Part shown: positions 7,336 through 15,201 of the stretch, piece by piece
How positions within the stretch are numbered: position 1 is the first letter of the stretch
Layout: the number at the start of each line of letters is the position of its first letter
Origin: Mycobacterium sp. E787
Lineage (GTDB): Bacteria; Actinomycetota; Actinomycetes; Mycobacteriales; Mycobacteriaceae
Direction: 5' to 3'
Assembly (NCBI RefSeq): GCF_001668725.1
Contig: NZ_LZKL01000127.1
Span: forward strand, 62,001-126,000
DNA length: 64,000 nt
Program-made: the position numbers and the translations under genes
Notes under the pieces: generated by a model
Seen by the model: only the letters and a program-made list of their open reading frames with translations
What the model was told of the DNA's origin: nothing
The model's database searches: none

Positions 7336-8175
7336 ATGGGCCACCATGGACAAATGCATGCGCAACCCGGGGTCGGGACGTGTCCCGACGCGCCGGTGGG
7401 ATCGGAGGCTGGCCTGGAGACAGGAGTGGGGGCGGTCCCGGGGCCGCCCGATCGGGACCGCCCCGATCAGCGCCACCTCCCGGCCACGAGCTTCCGCTCG
7501 CGGCGTTCGGCGCTTTCCGGGGCCCAGCGCGAGACGTGGGAGCGGCTCTGGCCGGAACTGGGCATCTCGGTCGGCACCCCCGCGGAGGGCGCTCCCCGGC
7601 GCACGGAGCCGCTGAACACCGAGGCGTGGTTCGGCCGCCGCGCACCGGTGGTGCTCGAAATCGGTTGCGGCAGCGGCATATCCACCCTGGCGATGGCCAA
7701 GGACGAGCCCCACATCGACGTGATCGCGGTGGAGATCTACCGCCGCGGGCTGGCGCAGCTGCTGAGCGCGATCGACCGTGAGCGCGTCGACAACATCCGG
7801 CTGATCCGCGGCAACGCGATCGACGTGCTGGACCGCCTGATCGAGCCGGGCTCACTGACCGGGGTGCGGGTCTTCTTTCCCGATCCCTGGCCCAAGGCCC
7901 GGCACCACAAACGCCGGTTTCTGCAACCGGGCACGATTGGCCTGATCGCCGACCGGCTACTCCCCGGTGGTGTCCTGCACGCCGCGACCGACCACCAGGG
8001 CTACGCCGAGCAGATCTCCGAGGTCGGCGACGCCGAACCGCGGCTGCGGCGTGCCGACCCGGGCGCCGCGTTGCCGATCTCGGTCGCCCGGCCCACCACC
8101 AAGTACGAGACCAAGGCCCAAGAAGCGGGCAGCGTCGTGAACGAATTCGTCTGGATAAAGGCTGCACAAGGCTGA
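7336..8175 (+). CDS. trmB: tRNA (guanine-N7-)-methyltransferase
   Basis: A 279-aa TrmB-family enzyme that methylates G46 of tRNA with SAM. The SAM-binding motif is LEIGCGSG (107-114) and the family signature FPDPWPKARHHKRR is at 181-194. An N-terminal extension of roughly 60 residues precedes the catalytic domain, as in the M. tuberculosis homologue Rv0208c. The ATG at 7336 is chosen because GGAGG lies three to seven bases upstream; an earlier in-frame ATG (7294) has no ribosome site. The NYN-domain gene follows 13 bases after the stop, so the two are likely co-transcribed. Confidence 0.93.
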   Translation: MGHHGQMHAQPGVGTCPDAPVGSEAGLETGVGAVPGPPDRDRPDQRHLPATSFRSRRSALSGAQRETWERLWPELGISVGTPAEGAPRRTEPLNTEAWFGRRAPVVLEIGCGSGISTLAMAKDEPHIDVIAVEIYRRGLAQLLSAIDRERVDNIRLIRGNAIDVLDRLIEPGSLTGVRVFFPDPWPKARHHKRRFLQPGTIGLIADRLLPGGVLHAATDHQGYAEQISEVGDAEPRLRRADPGAALPISVARPTTKYETKAQEAGSVVNEFVWIKAAQG

Positions 8176-8188
8176 AAGAGGCAGTGAC

Positions 8189-8908
8189 ATGAGCCTGACG
8201 GAAGAAACCACAGCGGCCCCGGAAGAGGCACCGCTGGACGCACCGGCGGTGCTGTCCGCCGAGGGCCTGAGCAGCTTCGAACCGCCGGCAGGCCGCGTCC
8301 TGCTGGTCTGGGACGCGCCCAACCTCGACATGGGCCTGGGCTCCATCCTCGGCCGGCGCCCGACGGCCCTGGAACGTCCGCGTTTCGACGCCCTCGGCCG
8401 CTGGCTGCTGGCGCGCACCGCGGAGGTCAGCTCGGGGCGGCCCGGCGTGGTCATCGAACCCGAGGCGACCGTCTTCACCAACATCGCGCCGGGCAGCGCC
8501 GAAGTCGTGCGGCCGTGGGTGGACGCGCTGCGTAACGTGGGGTTCGCCGTGTTCGCCAAGCCGAAGATCGACGAGGACAGCGACGTGGACCGCGACATGC
8601 TGGCCCACATCGCGCAGCGGCACCGGGAGGGGCTCGCGGCGCTGGTGGTGGCCTCCGCCGACGGCCAGGCGTTCCGCCAGCCCCTGGAGGACATCGCGCG
8701 GGCCGGGGTGGCCGTGCAGGTGATCGGATTTCGTGAACACGCGAGTTGGGCGCTAGCGTCGGATACCTTGGACTTCGTCGACCTGGAAGACATCAACGGT
8801 GTTTTCCGGGAACCGTTGCCACGGATCGGCCTGGATTCGCTGCCTGATCAGGGGGCGTGGCTGCAGCCGTTCCGGCCGCTGTCCGCCCTGTTGACCACGC
8901 GTGTGTGA
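8189..8908 (+). CDS. NYN (PIN-like) domain protein, Rv0207c-like
   Basis: A 239-aa cytosolic protein with a NYN-type nuclease fold. The acidic pocket residues appear in LLVWDAPNLDMGLG (about 38-51) and VVASADGQAF, separated by the usual conserved acidic stretch DEDSDVDRDM. NYN domains are often RNases, which would fit the coupling to the tRNA methyltransferase 13 bases upstream, but the substrate is unknown. The last stretch contains a hydrophobic PFRPLSALL tail. It lies between trmB and mmpL3, as in M. tuberculosis. Confidence 0.75.
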   Translation: MSLTEETTAAPEEAPLDAPAVLSAEGLSSFEPPAGRVLLVWDAPNLDMGLGSILGRRPTALERPRFDALGRWLLARTAEVSSGRPGVVIEPEATVFTNIAPGSAEVVRPWVDALRNVGFAVFAKPKIDEDSDVDRDMLAHIAQRHREGLAALVVASADGQAFRQPLEDIARAGVAVQVIGFREHASWALASDTLDFVDLEDINGVFREPLPRIGLDSLPDQGAWLQPFRPLSALLTTRV

Positions 8909-8972
8909 GACTGGCGTCAAAAAACCGAAAGAAGCACAGCGCGGGTCGCTAGCGATCCAGTAAGGAGCTTAC

Positions 8973-11849
8973 GTGTTCGCCTGGTGGGGTCGAACCGTGT
9001 ACCGCTATCGGTACATCGTGATCGGGGTCATGGTGGCCCTGTGCCTCGGCGGCGGCGTCTTCGGCATGAGCCTGGGCAAGCACGTCACGCAGAGCGGCTT
9101 CTACGACGACGGCAGCCAATCCGTCAAAGCCTCGGTGCTGGGCGACCAGACGTACGGCCGCGATCGCACGAGCCACATCGTCGCCACCTTCACGGCGCCC
9201 GACGGCAAGACCGTGGACGACCCGGCGTGGCACCAGAAGATCGTCGACGAGCTGAACAAGTTCAAGAACGACCACCCGAACCAGGTCGTCGGGTGGGCGG
9301 GCTGGCTCGCGGTGGCCAACCCCGCCGACGCGCCCCCGCTGATCAAGGGGATGGCCACCGAGGACAAGAAGCACACCTTCGTGTCCATCCCGCTCAAGGG
9401 CGACGACGACGACACGATCCTCAACAACTACAAGACGATCGCGCCCGACCTGCAGAAGCTCGACGGCGGCACCGTCCAGCTCGCCGGCCTCGAGCCGATC
9501 GCCAACGCCCTGACCGGCACCATCGCCACCGACCAGCGCCGCATGGAGGTGCTGGCGCTGCCGGCGGTGACGGTGGTGCTGTTCCTGGTGTTCGGCGGGG
9601 CGATCGCCGCCGGCCTGCCGGTGATGGTGGGCGGGCTGAGCATCGCGGGCGCGCTGGGCATCCTGCGGTTCATCGCGATGTTCGGGCCGGTGCACTATTT
9701 CGCCCAGCCGGTGGTCTCGCTGATCGGCCTGGGTATCGCGATCGACTACGGGCTTTTCGTGGTGAGCCGGTTCCGCGAGGAGATCGCCGAGGGCTACGAC
9801 ACCGAGGCCGCCGTGCGAAGAACCGTCATGACGGCGGGCCGGACCGTCACCTTCTCGGCGGTGCTGATCATCGCGTCCAGCGCCAGCCTGCTCGCGCTGC
9901 CGCAGGGCTTCGTCCATTCGCTGACCTATGCGATCTTCGCCGCGGTGGGGCTTGCGGCGATCCTGTCGATCACGCTGCTCCCGGCCTGCCTGGGCATCCT
10001 CGGCCGGCACGTCGACGCGCTGGGCGTGCGGACGGCTTTCCGCGTCCCGTTCCTGCGCAACTGGAAGGTGTCGCGCGCCTACCTGAACTGGCTCGCCGAC
10101 CGGCTGCAGAAGACCAAGACCCGCGAGGAGGTCGAGGCCGGGTTCTGGGGCAAGCTGGTCAACTTCGTGATGAAGCGCCCGCTGATGTTCGCCATCCCCA
10201 TCGCCGTCGCGATGATCCTGCTGGTGATCCCGCTGGGCAACCTGTCCTTCGGCGGCATGAGCGAGAAGTACCTGCCGCCGAACAACTCCGTCCGGCTGGC
10301 GCAGGAGCACTTCGACAAGCTGTTCCCCGGGTACCGGACCGAGCAGTTGACGATGGTCATCAAGAGCAACAACGGCAGCAAGGTCACCGACCAGCAGGTC
10401 GCGGACATCCGCAACAAGCTCGCGCCGATCACCGGGTTCACCGACAAGACGTGGCAGGAGCGGCCGTGCCCCACCATCGCCGGCAATCCCTGCGTCAACG
10501 GCCCGAACGGGACGTCACAGCCCAAAGACGACTCGATACGGGTCATCCAGAACGGGTTGTCCAATCGCGGTGACGCCGCCAAGAAGATCACCGAACTGCG
10601 CGCCATACCCCCGCCGAAGGGCCTCACCCTGCTGGTGGGCGGCACGCCGGCGCTCGAGCAGGACAGCATTCACAGCCTGTTCGACAAGGCGCCGCTGATG
10701 CTGGTCCTGTTGCTCGGCGCCACAACCGTGTTGATGTTCCTGGCGTTCGGCTCGTTCGTGCTGCCGATCAAGGCGGTGGTGATGAGCGCGCTGACGCTGG
10801 GATCCACCCTGGGGATCCTGACGTGGATCTTCGTCGACGGGCACTTCTCCACGTGGCTGAACTTCACCCCGACACCGCTGATGGTGGTGCTGATCGCGCT
10901 GGTCGTCGCGGTGGGTTTCGGCCTGGCCACCGACTACGAGGTGTTCCTGGTCTCCCGCATGGTCGAGGCGCGCGAGCGCGGCATGTCCACCGCCGAGGCC
11001 ATCCGGATCGGCACCGCGACCACCGGCCGCCTGATCACGGCCGCCGCGCTGGTCCTCGCCGTGGTCGCAGCGTCGTTCGTGTTCTCCGACCTGGTGCTGA
11101 TGAAATATCTGGCCTTCGGCCTGATGGCCGCGCTGCTGCTGGACGCGACCGTGGTCCGGATGTTCCTGGTGCCTTCGGTGATGAAGCTGCTCGGCGACGA
11201 CTGCTGGTGGGCGCCGCGCTGGGCCCGGCGCCTGCAGAACCGGCTCGGGCTGGGCGAGATCGACCTGCCCGACGAGCGCAAGCGCCCCACGCTCAACGGG
11301 CGCCCAGCCAGGCCCCCGGTCGCGGCCGCCAGCCTGGTCGCCGCGACGCCGCGCGCGCCGCACGACCCCACGCACCCGGGTGCGCTGGAGCCGTCGCGGG
11401 TGGGCCCCCCGGAGCCGAGGCCGGCTCAGGAACCCCCGGCCGGCGAGCCGTCCCGCGCCGACACCACCCGGATGCAGGCCAGGCCGGCCCAACCGGCCGA
11501 CGCCAAGACGGCGCGCCTCGCGGCGCCGACCGGCACCGGGCCCGCGGCGCCCCGGCCGCCTGCGCCCCCGTCCAGCGGTCAGACCCGGGCGATCCCCGTC
11601 CCCACCAGCCACTCCGGGGACAACAGCGGCGACCCGGCCGACCCCACCGCCGCCCTCCCGGTCATGCGGTCCGGCGCCACCGATTCCGACGCGGCCACCG
11701 AGCAGCTCAACGCGCGCGGCCACAACGAGCACGGCGGCCAGAGCGACAATGGCGACAGTGGCGACGATTCGCGTCCGCGTCGCCGGGGCGGCGGGGGCGG
11801 CGCGGGGGTCAGCGCCCAGGACCTGCTGCGGCGCGAGGGACGGCTGTAA
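8973..11849 (+). CDS. mmpL3: MmpL3, trehalose monomycolate transporter
   Basis: A 958-aa RND-superfamily inner-membrane protein that exports trehalose monomycolate to the periplasm for the mycomembrane; it is essential in mycobacteria and the target of SQ109-type inhibitors. Twelve membrane segments in two halves are evident, each followed by a periplasmic loop. The proton-relay Asp-Tyr pairs are D258-Y259 (AIDYGLFVVSR) and D654-Y655 (ATDYEVFLVSR). The C-terminal 200 residues form a Pro/Ala/Arg-rich cytoplasmic tail. The start is GTG, with AAGGAG seven bases upstream. Its end is four bases from the convergent permease gene. Confidence 0.97.
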   Translation: MFAWWGRTVYRYRYIVIGVMVALCLGGGVFGMSLGKHVTQSGFYDDGSQSVKASVLGDQTYGRDRTSHIVATFTAPDGKTVDDPAWHQKIVDELNKFKNDHPNQVVGWAGWLAVANPADAPPLIKGMATEDKKHTFVSIPLKGDDDDTILNNYKTIAPDLQKLDGGTVQLAGLEPIANALTGTIATDQRRMEVLALPAVTVVLFLVFGGAIAAGLPVMVGGLSIAGALGILRFIAMFGPVHYFAQPVVSLIGLGIAIDYGLFVVSRFREEIAEGYDTEAAVRRTVMTAGRTVTFSAVLIIASSASLLALPQGFVHSLTYAIFAAVGLAAILSITLLPACLGILGRHVDALGVRTAFRVPFLRNWKVSRAYLNWLADRLQKTKTREEVEAGFWGKLVNFVMKRPLMFAIPIAVAMILLVIPLGNLSFGGMSEKYLPPNNSVRLAQEHFDKLFPGYRTEQLTMVIKSNNGSKVTDQQVADIRNKLAPITGFTDKTWQERPCPTIAGNPCVNGPNGTSQPKDDSIRVIQNGLSNRGDAAKKITELRAIPPPKGLTLLVGGTPALEQDSIHSLFDKAPLMLVLLLGATTVLMFLAFGSFVLPIKAVVMSALTLGSTLGILTWIFVDGHFSTWLNFTPTPLMVVLIALVVAVGFGLATDYEVFLVSRMVEARERGMSTAEAIRIGTATTGRLITAAALVLAVVAASFVFSDLVLMKYLAFGLMAALLLDATVVRMFLVPSVMKLLGDDCWWAPRWARRLQNRLGLGEIDLPDERKRPTLNGRPARPPVAAASLVAATPRAPHDPTHPGALEPSRVGPPEPRPAQEPPAGEPSRADTTRMQARPAQPADAKTARLAAPTGTGPAAPRPPAPPSSGQTRAIPVPTSHSGDNSGDPADPTAALPVMRSGATDSDAATEQLNARGHNEHGGQSDNGDSGDDSRPRRRGGGGGAGVSAQDLLRREGRL

Positions 11850-11853
11850 GGGC

Positions 11854-13008
11854 TCAGGGCCCGTCTCCCGGCTCGTCGGGTTCCGCCTGCACGACCACGC
11901 CCGCCTCGTCACCCTCGGCCTGCTTTTCGGCCTCGGCGGCCGGATTCGGGGCGAGCAACACCTGGATCGCATTGTTGAGGAACGCGACCGTCGGAACGGC
12001 CAGCAGGGCGCCGACGATCCCGGCGAGCACGCCACCGGTGGAGATGGCCAGCACCACCGCCAGCGGATGGATCGACACCGCCCGGCCCATCACCAGCGGC
12101 TGCAGCAAATGCGCTTCGAGCTGGTTGACCGCGACCAGCAAACCAAGGGTGATCAGCGCGTAGACCGCGCCCTTCGCCAGCAGGGCCACCACCACGGCCA
12201 GGAAGCCGGCGATCACCGCACCCACCAGGGGGATGAAGGCGCCCAGAAACACCAGCGAGGCCAGCGGCAGCGCCAGCGGGATGCCCATGATCGCCAACCC
12301 CGTCCCGACGCCGGCCGCGTCGGTAAGGGCGACCAGGAAGGTGGCCCGCACGTAGCCGATCAGCGATCCGTAGCCGGCGTTGCCCGCCTCGCGCACCCTG
12401 TCCCGGACGCCGACCGGGAAGATCTTGGTGACGTACTGCCAGATGTTGCGCCCGCCGTAGAGGAAGAAGATCAGCGTGAACAGGGCCAACACGGCGGCGG
12501 TGACGAGCTCGGTGATGGTGGCCGCGGTGGCCAGCGCGCCGCTGGTCAGCTTCGACTGGTTGTTGCGCAGCGCCTGGGTCGCGGCGTTGCCCGCGTTGGA
12601 GATCTGTTCGCCCCGCAGATGCAGCGGACCCTCGATCAGCCACCGGCGGGTGGAGTCGATGCTGTGGGTGATCTGGTCGGTCAGGTCGGGCAGGCCGTAG
12701 ACGAATTGCACGATGACGAACGCCAGGATGCCGCCGAAGACGGCGAATCCGCCCAGCAGGACCAGCGCCACCGCGGCGCCGCGGGCCAGGCCCCTCTTGT
12801 CGATCCAGTCAACCGCCGGAACCAGCAAAGCGCTGATCATGAGCGCCAGCAACACCGGGACAACGATGACTTCGAGCTTCTTCACCACCCACAGCAAGGC
12901 GACGACCGCGGCCAGGATGACGAGCAAACGCCAGGCCCACGCCGCGGCCTTACGGACCAGGGGTTCGACTGACTCAGCCTCCGAGGCGTGGTCGAGGTTT
13001 GCCGGCAT
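11854..13008 (-). CDS. AI-2E family transporter (Rv0205-like)
   Basis: A 384-aa polytopic inner-membrane protein of the AI-2E (PerM/TqsA) family. It has two N-terminal hydrophobic segments (about 25-65), a third at 72-98, an extracytoplasmic helical region, then a C-terminal cluster of four to five segments including GIPLALPLASLVFLGAFIPL, and a charged tail rich in Glu/Ala. Family members export small molecules or peptides; the substrate here is unknown. It is convergent with mmpL3 and divergent from the YbhN-like gene. Confidence 0.85.
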   Translation of the reverse strand: MPANLDHASEAESVEPLVRKAAAWAWRLLVILAAVVALLWVVKKLEVIVVPVLLALMISALLVPAVDWIDKRGLARGAAVALVLLGGFAVFGGILAFVIVQFVYGLPDLTDQITHSIDSTRRWLIEGPLHLRGEQISNAGNAATQALRNNQSKLTSGALATAATITELVTAAVLALFTLIFFLYGGRNIWQYVTKIFPVGVRDRVREAGNAGYGSLIGYVRATFLVALTDAAGVGTGLAIMGIPLALPLASLVFLGAFIPLVGAVIAGFLAVVVALLAKGAVYALITLGLLVAVNQLEAHLLQPLVMGRAVSIHPLAVVLAISTGGVLAGIVGALLAVPTVAFLNNAIQVLLAPNPAAEAEKQAEGDEAGVVVQAEPDEPGDGP

Positions 13009-13153
13009 CGGGCCAGCCTAGCGGGCGCCGCCGCGGCCGGTCGGCGCCCGCATCCCCCCGGAAATCCTCCGGCCCGGCACGATCCGGTTACGACCCCGGA
13101 ACGACCCTGACACAGTCGGAGCCGCGCCCGGCGGGCCGCGCCACCTGCGCGGT

Positions 13154-13166
13154 TACCCTAAAGCAC
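13154..13166 (+). promoter_or_regulatory. -10 hexamer for a leaderless YbhN-like transcript
   Basis: TACCCT (13154-13159) lies seven bases before the GTG at 13167. A TANNNT hexamer at this distance and no Shine-Dalgarno is the known arrangement for leaderless mycobacterial genes and supports the chosen start over upstream in-frame codons. Confidence 0.55.
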
Positions 13167-14348
13167 GTGCCGCACCACGCACCCGCCCGCAAGCTCGAAC
13201 TGACGCGTGAAGCTCCCCCGCGCGGCAGATACTGGTGGGTGCGCTGGGCCATCCTGGCCATCGTCGCGGTCGTGCTTGCTGTCGAGATTTCGCTCGGCTG
13301 GAATCAGCTGGCCAAGGCTTGGATGAGCCTGTACGAGGCCAACTGGTGGTGGCTGATCGCCTCGGTGCTGGCGTCGGTGGCGTCGATGCACAGCTTCGCG
13401 CAGATCCAGCGCACCCTGCTGGGATCGGCCGGCGTGCACGTCAAGCAATGGCGGTCGGAGGCCGCGTTCTATGCGGCCAACTCGCTGAGCACCACGCTGC
13501 CCGGCGGCCCGGTGCTGTCGGCGACGTTCCTGCTGCGCCAGCAGCGGATCTGGGGCGCCTCGACCGTGGTGGCCTCGTGGCAGTTGGTGATGTCCGGCGT
13601 GCTGCAGGCGGTAGGGCTGGCGCTGCTCGGCCTGGGCGGCGCGTTGTTCCTGGGCGCCAAGAACAACCCGTTCACGCTGCTGTTCACGCTGGGTGGCTTC
13701 GTCGCGCTGCTGCTGCTGGCCCAGGCGGTGGCGTCGCGGCCGGAGCTGATCGAGGGCATCGGCAGCCGGGTGTTGTCGTGGTTCAACTCCGTCCGGGGCA
13801 AGCCGGCCGACACCGGCCTGGACCGGTGGCGCGAGACGCTCACGCAGCTCGAATCGGTGAGCCTGGGCCGCCGCGACCTCGGCGTGGCCTTCAGCTGGTC
13901 GATGTTCAACTGGATCGCGGACGTGGCCTGCCTCGGCTTCGCCGCCTACGCCGCCGGCGACCACGCGTCGGTGGCCGGGCTGACGGTCGCGTACGCGGCG
14001 GCCCGCGCGGTCGGCACCATTCCGCTGATGCCGGGCGGCCTGCTGGTCGTCGAGGCGGTGCTCGTGCCCGGCCTGGTGTCCAGCGGGATGTCGTTGCCGA
14101 ACGCCATCTCCGCGATGCTCATCTACCGGCTGATCAGCTGGCTGCTCATCTCCGCCGTCGGCTGGGTGGTGTTCTTCTTCGTGTTCCGCACCGAGAACGG
14201 CGGCGACTCCGACGGCGACGACCCCATCACCGGTCCGTTGCCCGTGGTGCGTCACGACCCGGCCTTCGACCCGACCGAGGCCGCCCTGCAGGGCCCGTTG
14301 CCGCCGCCCGAGCGGCAGCCGGAGCCCGGCGTTGGGCCGGCTTTCTAG
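13167..14348 (+). CDS. YbhN/UPF0104-type membrane protein (Rv0204c-like)
   Basis: A 393-aa polytopic membrane protein of the lysylphosphatidylglycerol-synthase transmembrane/flippase family. Hydrophobic segments begin at WAILAIVAVVLAVEISLGW and continue through LTVAYAAARAVGTIPLMPGG, a family hallmark. The protein ends in a hydrophilic Asp/Pro-rich tail. There is no soluble aminoacyl-transfer domain, so a lipid flippase or transporter role is more likely than lysyl transfer. The GTG start is set by the leaderless promoter; translating further upstream gives a low-complexity Arg/Pro extension. Its stop overlaps the stop of the convergent hemophore gene. Confidence 0.8.
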   Translation: MPHHAPARKLELTREAPPRGRYWWVRWAILAIVAVVLAVEISLGWNQLAKAWMSLYEANWWWLIASVLASVASMHSFAQIQRTLLGSAGVHVKQWRSEAAFYAANSLSTTLPGGPVLSATFLLRQQRIWGASTVVASWQLVMSGVLQAVGLALLGLGGALFLGAKNNPFTLLFTLGGFVALLLLAQAVASRPELIEGIGSRVLSWFNSVRGKPADTGLDRWRETLTQLESVSLGRRDLGVAFSWSMFNWIADVACLGFAAYAAGDHASVAGLTVAYAAARAVGTIPLMPGGLLVVEAVLVPGLVSSGMSLPNAISAMLIYRLISWLLISAVGWVVFFFVFRTENGGDSDGDDPITGPLPVVRHDPAFDPTEAALQGPLPPPERQPEPGVGPAF

Positions 14349-14881
14349 CCGACGTTATTCGGTCGCGGTCCGCCGATCGTGACGCCGGGCAGCGTGCCGC
14401 CCGGGGTGCCGGCCGCGGGCGGGGCGGCCGCGGGCGGGGCGGCCGCGGGGTTGCCGGGCAGCGCCGGCAGCCCGCCGGCCGCGCCCTGTGCCTGCTGCAT
14501 CATGCCCATCGCCTGCGGGATGGTGATCGGCAGCTTGCACTGCGTCGAGATGTTGGTCAATGGCTGCGCGAGCGACGTCATGTCGCCGGCGACCTTGGGG
14601 TTGGCCTCCAAATAGGACTTCAGCCCGGTGAGGGATTGTGGCCCGGCCTGCTGCTGCAACATCGTCGTCATCGCCTGGTTGGTCTCGGGATGCGAGTCCA
14701 GGTAGTCCCCCATGGACTTCGAGACAGCACCGATCGTGCGGGCGACCTCGCTGGCCGCGCACGGGTCGTTGGCGCCCGTCGCGGGCGGCCCGGCCAGAAC
14801 TGCGAGAGCGGCGCCGGGTGCGGCGGCGGCGATCAGCCCGGCCAGCAGCCTGCGGCGCGCGGTCGCGGTGACGGTCAGCAT
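14345..14881 (-). CDS. Rv0203-like secreted heme-binding protein (hemophore)
   Basis: A 178-aa exported protein of the mycobacterial hemophore family, proposed to carry heme to MmpL3/MmpL11. A signal peptide (1 to about 35) with an Arg-rich start precedes the mature domain. The heme-region pattern Tyr60-x3-His64 (DYLDSHPE) matches the Tyr/His pair described for Rv0203, and Cys41 and Cys115 can form the structural disulfide. After the domain there is a low-complexity Ala/Pro/Gly tail (about 143-178), making it longer than the M. tuberculosis protein (about 136 aa). AAGGAG precedes the ATG. It is adjacent to, and divergent from, mmpL11. Confidence 0.85.
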   Translation of the reverse strand: MLTVTATARRRLLAGLIAAAAPGAALAVLAGPPATGANDPCAASEVARTIGAVSKSMGDYLDSHPETNQAMTTMLQQQAGPQSLTGLKSYLEANPKVAGDMTSLAQPLTNISTQCKLPITIPQAMGMMQQAQGAAGGLPALPGNPAAAPPAAAPPAAGTPGGTLPGVTIGGPRPNNVG

Positions 14882-15201
14882 GGGTCACTCCTTAGTTTGC
14901 GGAGGCGCGCGGCGTCCTGAACGCCCCGCAAACGGTTGGCATGAACGGCTTTTCCCGGCGGGGTTCCCCGCTCCCCCCGCGCGGCCATCGGACATCCTGC
15001 CATCCCCGACAGGGCCCTGCCACCTCGTGTGACCGACATCCCGCTTGGTCACCGGTTCACAACGACTTTGTGGCGGCTTGGCAACGTCCGTGTCTGCGCA
15101 GCTCAGGAACCAGATAAGCCGACATAATCCACAGGCTGCTGCGGTATTCTCGCCTGCACGCATTGCGCGAGAGCCCGGGGAGTGACGAAATCCAGCAGTT
15201 C
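14882..15201. other. Intergenic region between hemophore gene and mmpL11
   Basis: 320 bp between divergent genes; it should hold both promoters. The hemophore ribosome site is at its left edge. Toward mmpL11 a -10-like TATTCT (15145-15150) lies about 52 bases before the ATG, with only a poor -35. I see no convincing operator dyad, no small ORF with a ribosome site and no RNA gene. Confidence 0.4.

Noticed and set aside
10515..12035. 506-codon open frame antisense to mmpL3 and the permease
   Set aside because: Its composition is Arg/Gly/His-rich and it crosses the convergent junction of two well-supported genes.
14885..15163. Possible small gene in the hemophore-mmpL11 gap
   Set aside because: It has no ribosome site or recognisable domain, and it would overlap both promoter regions.
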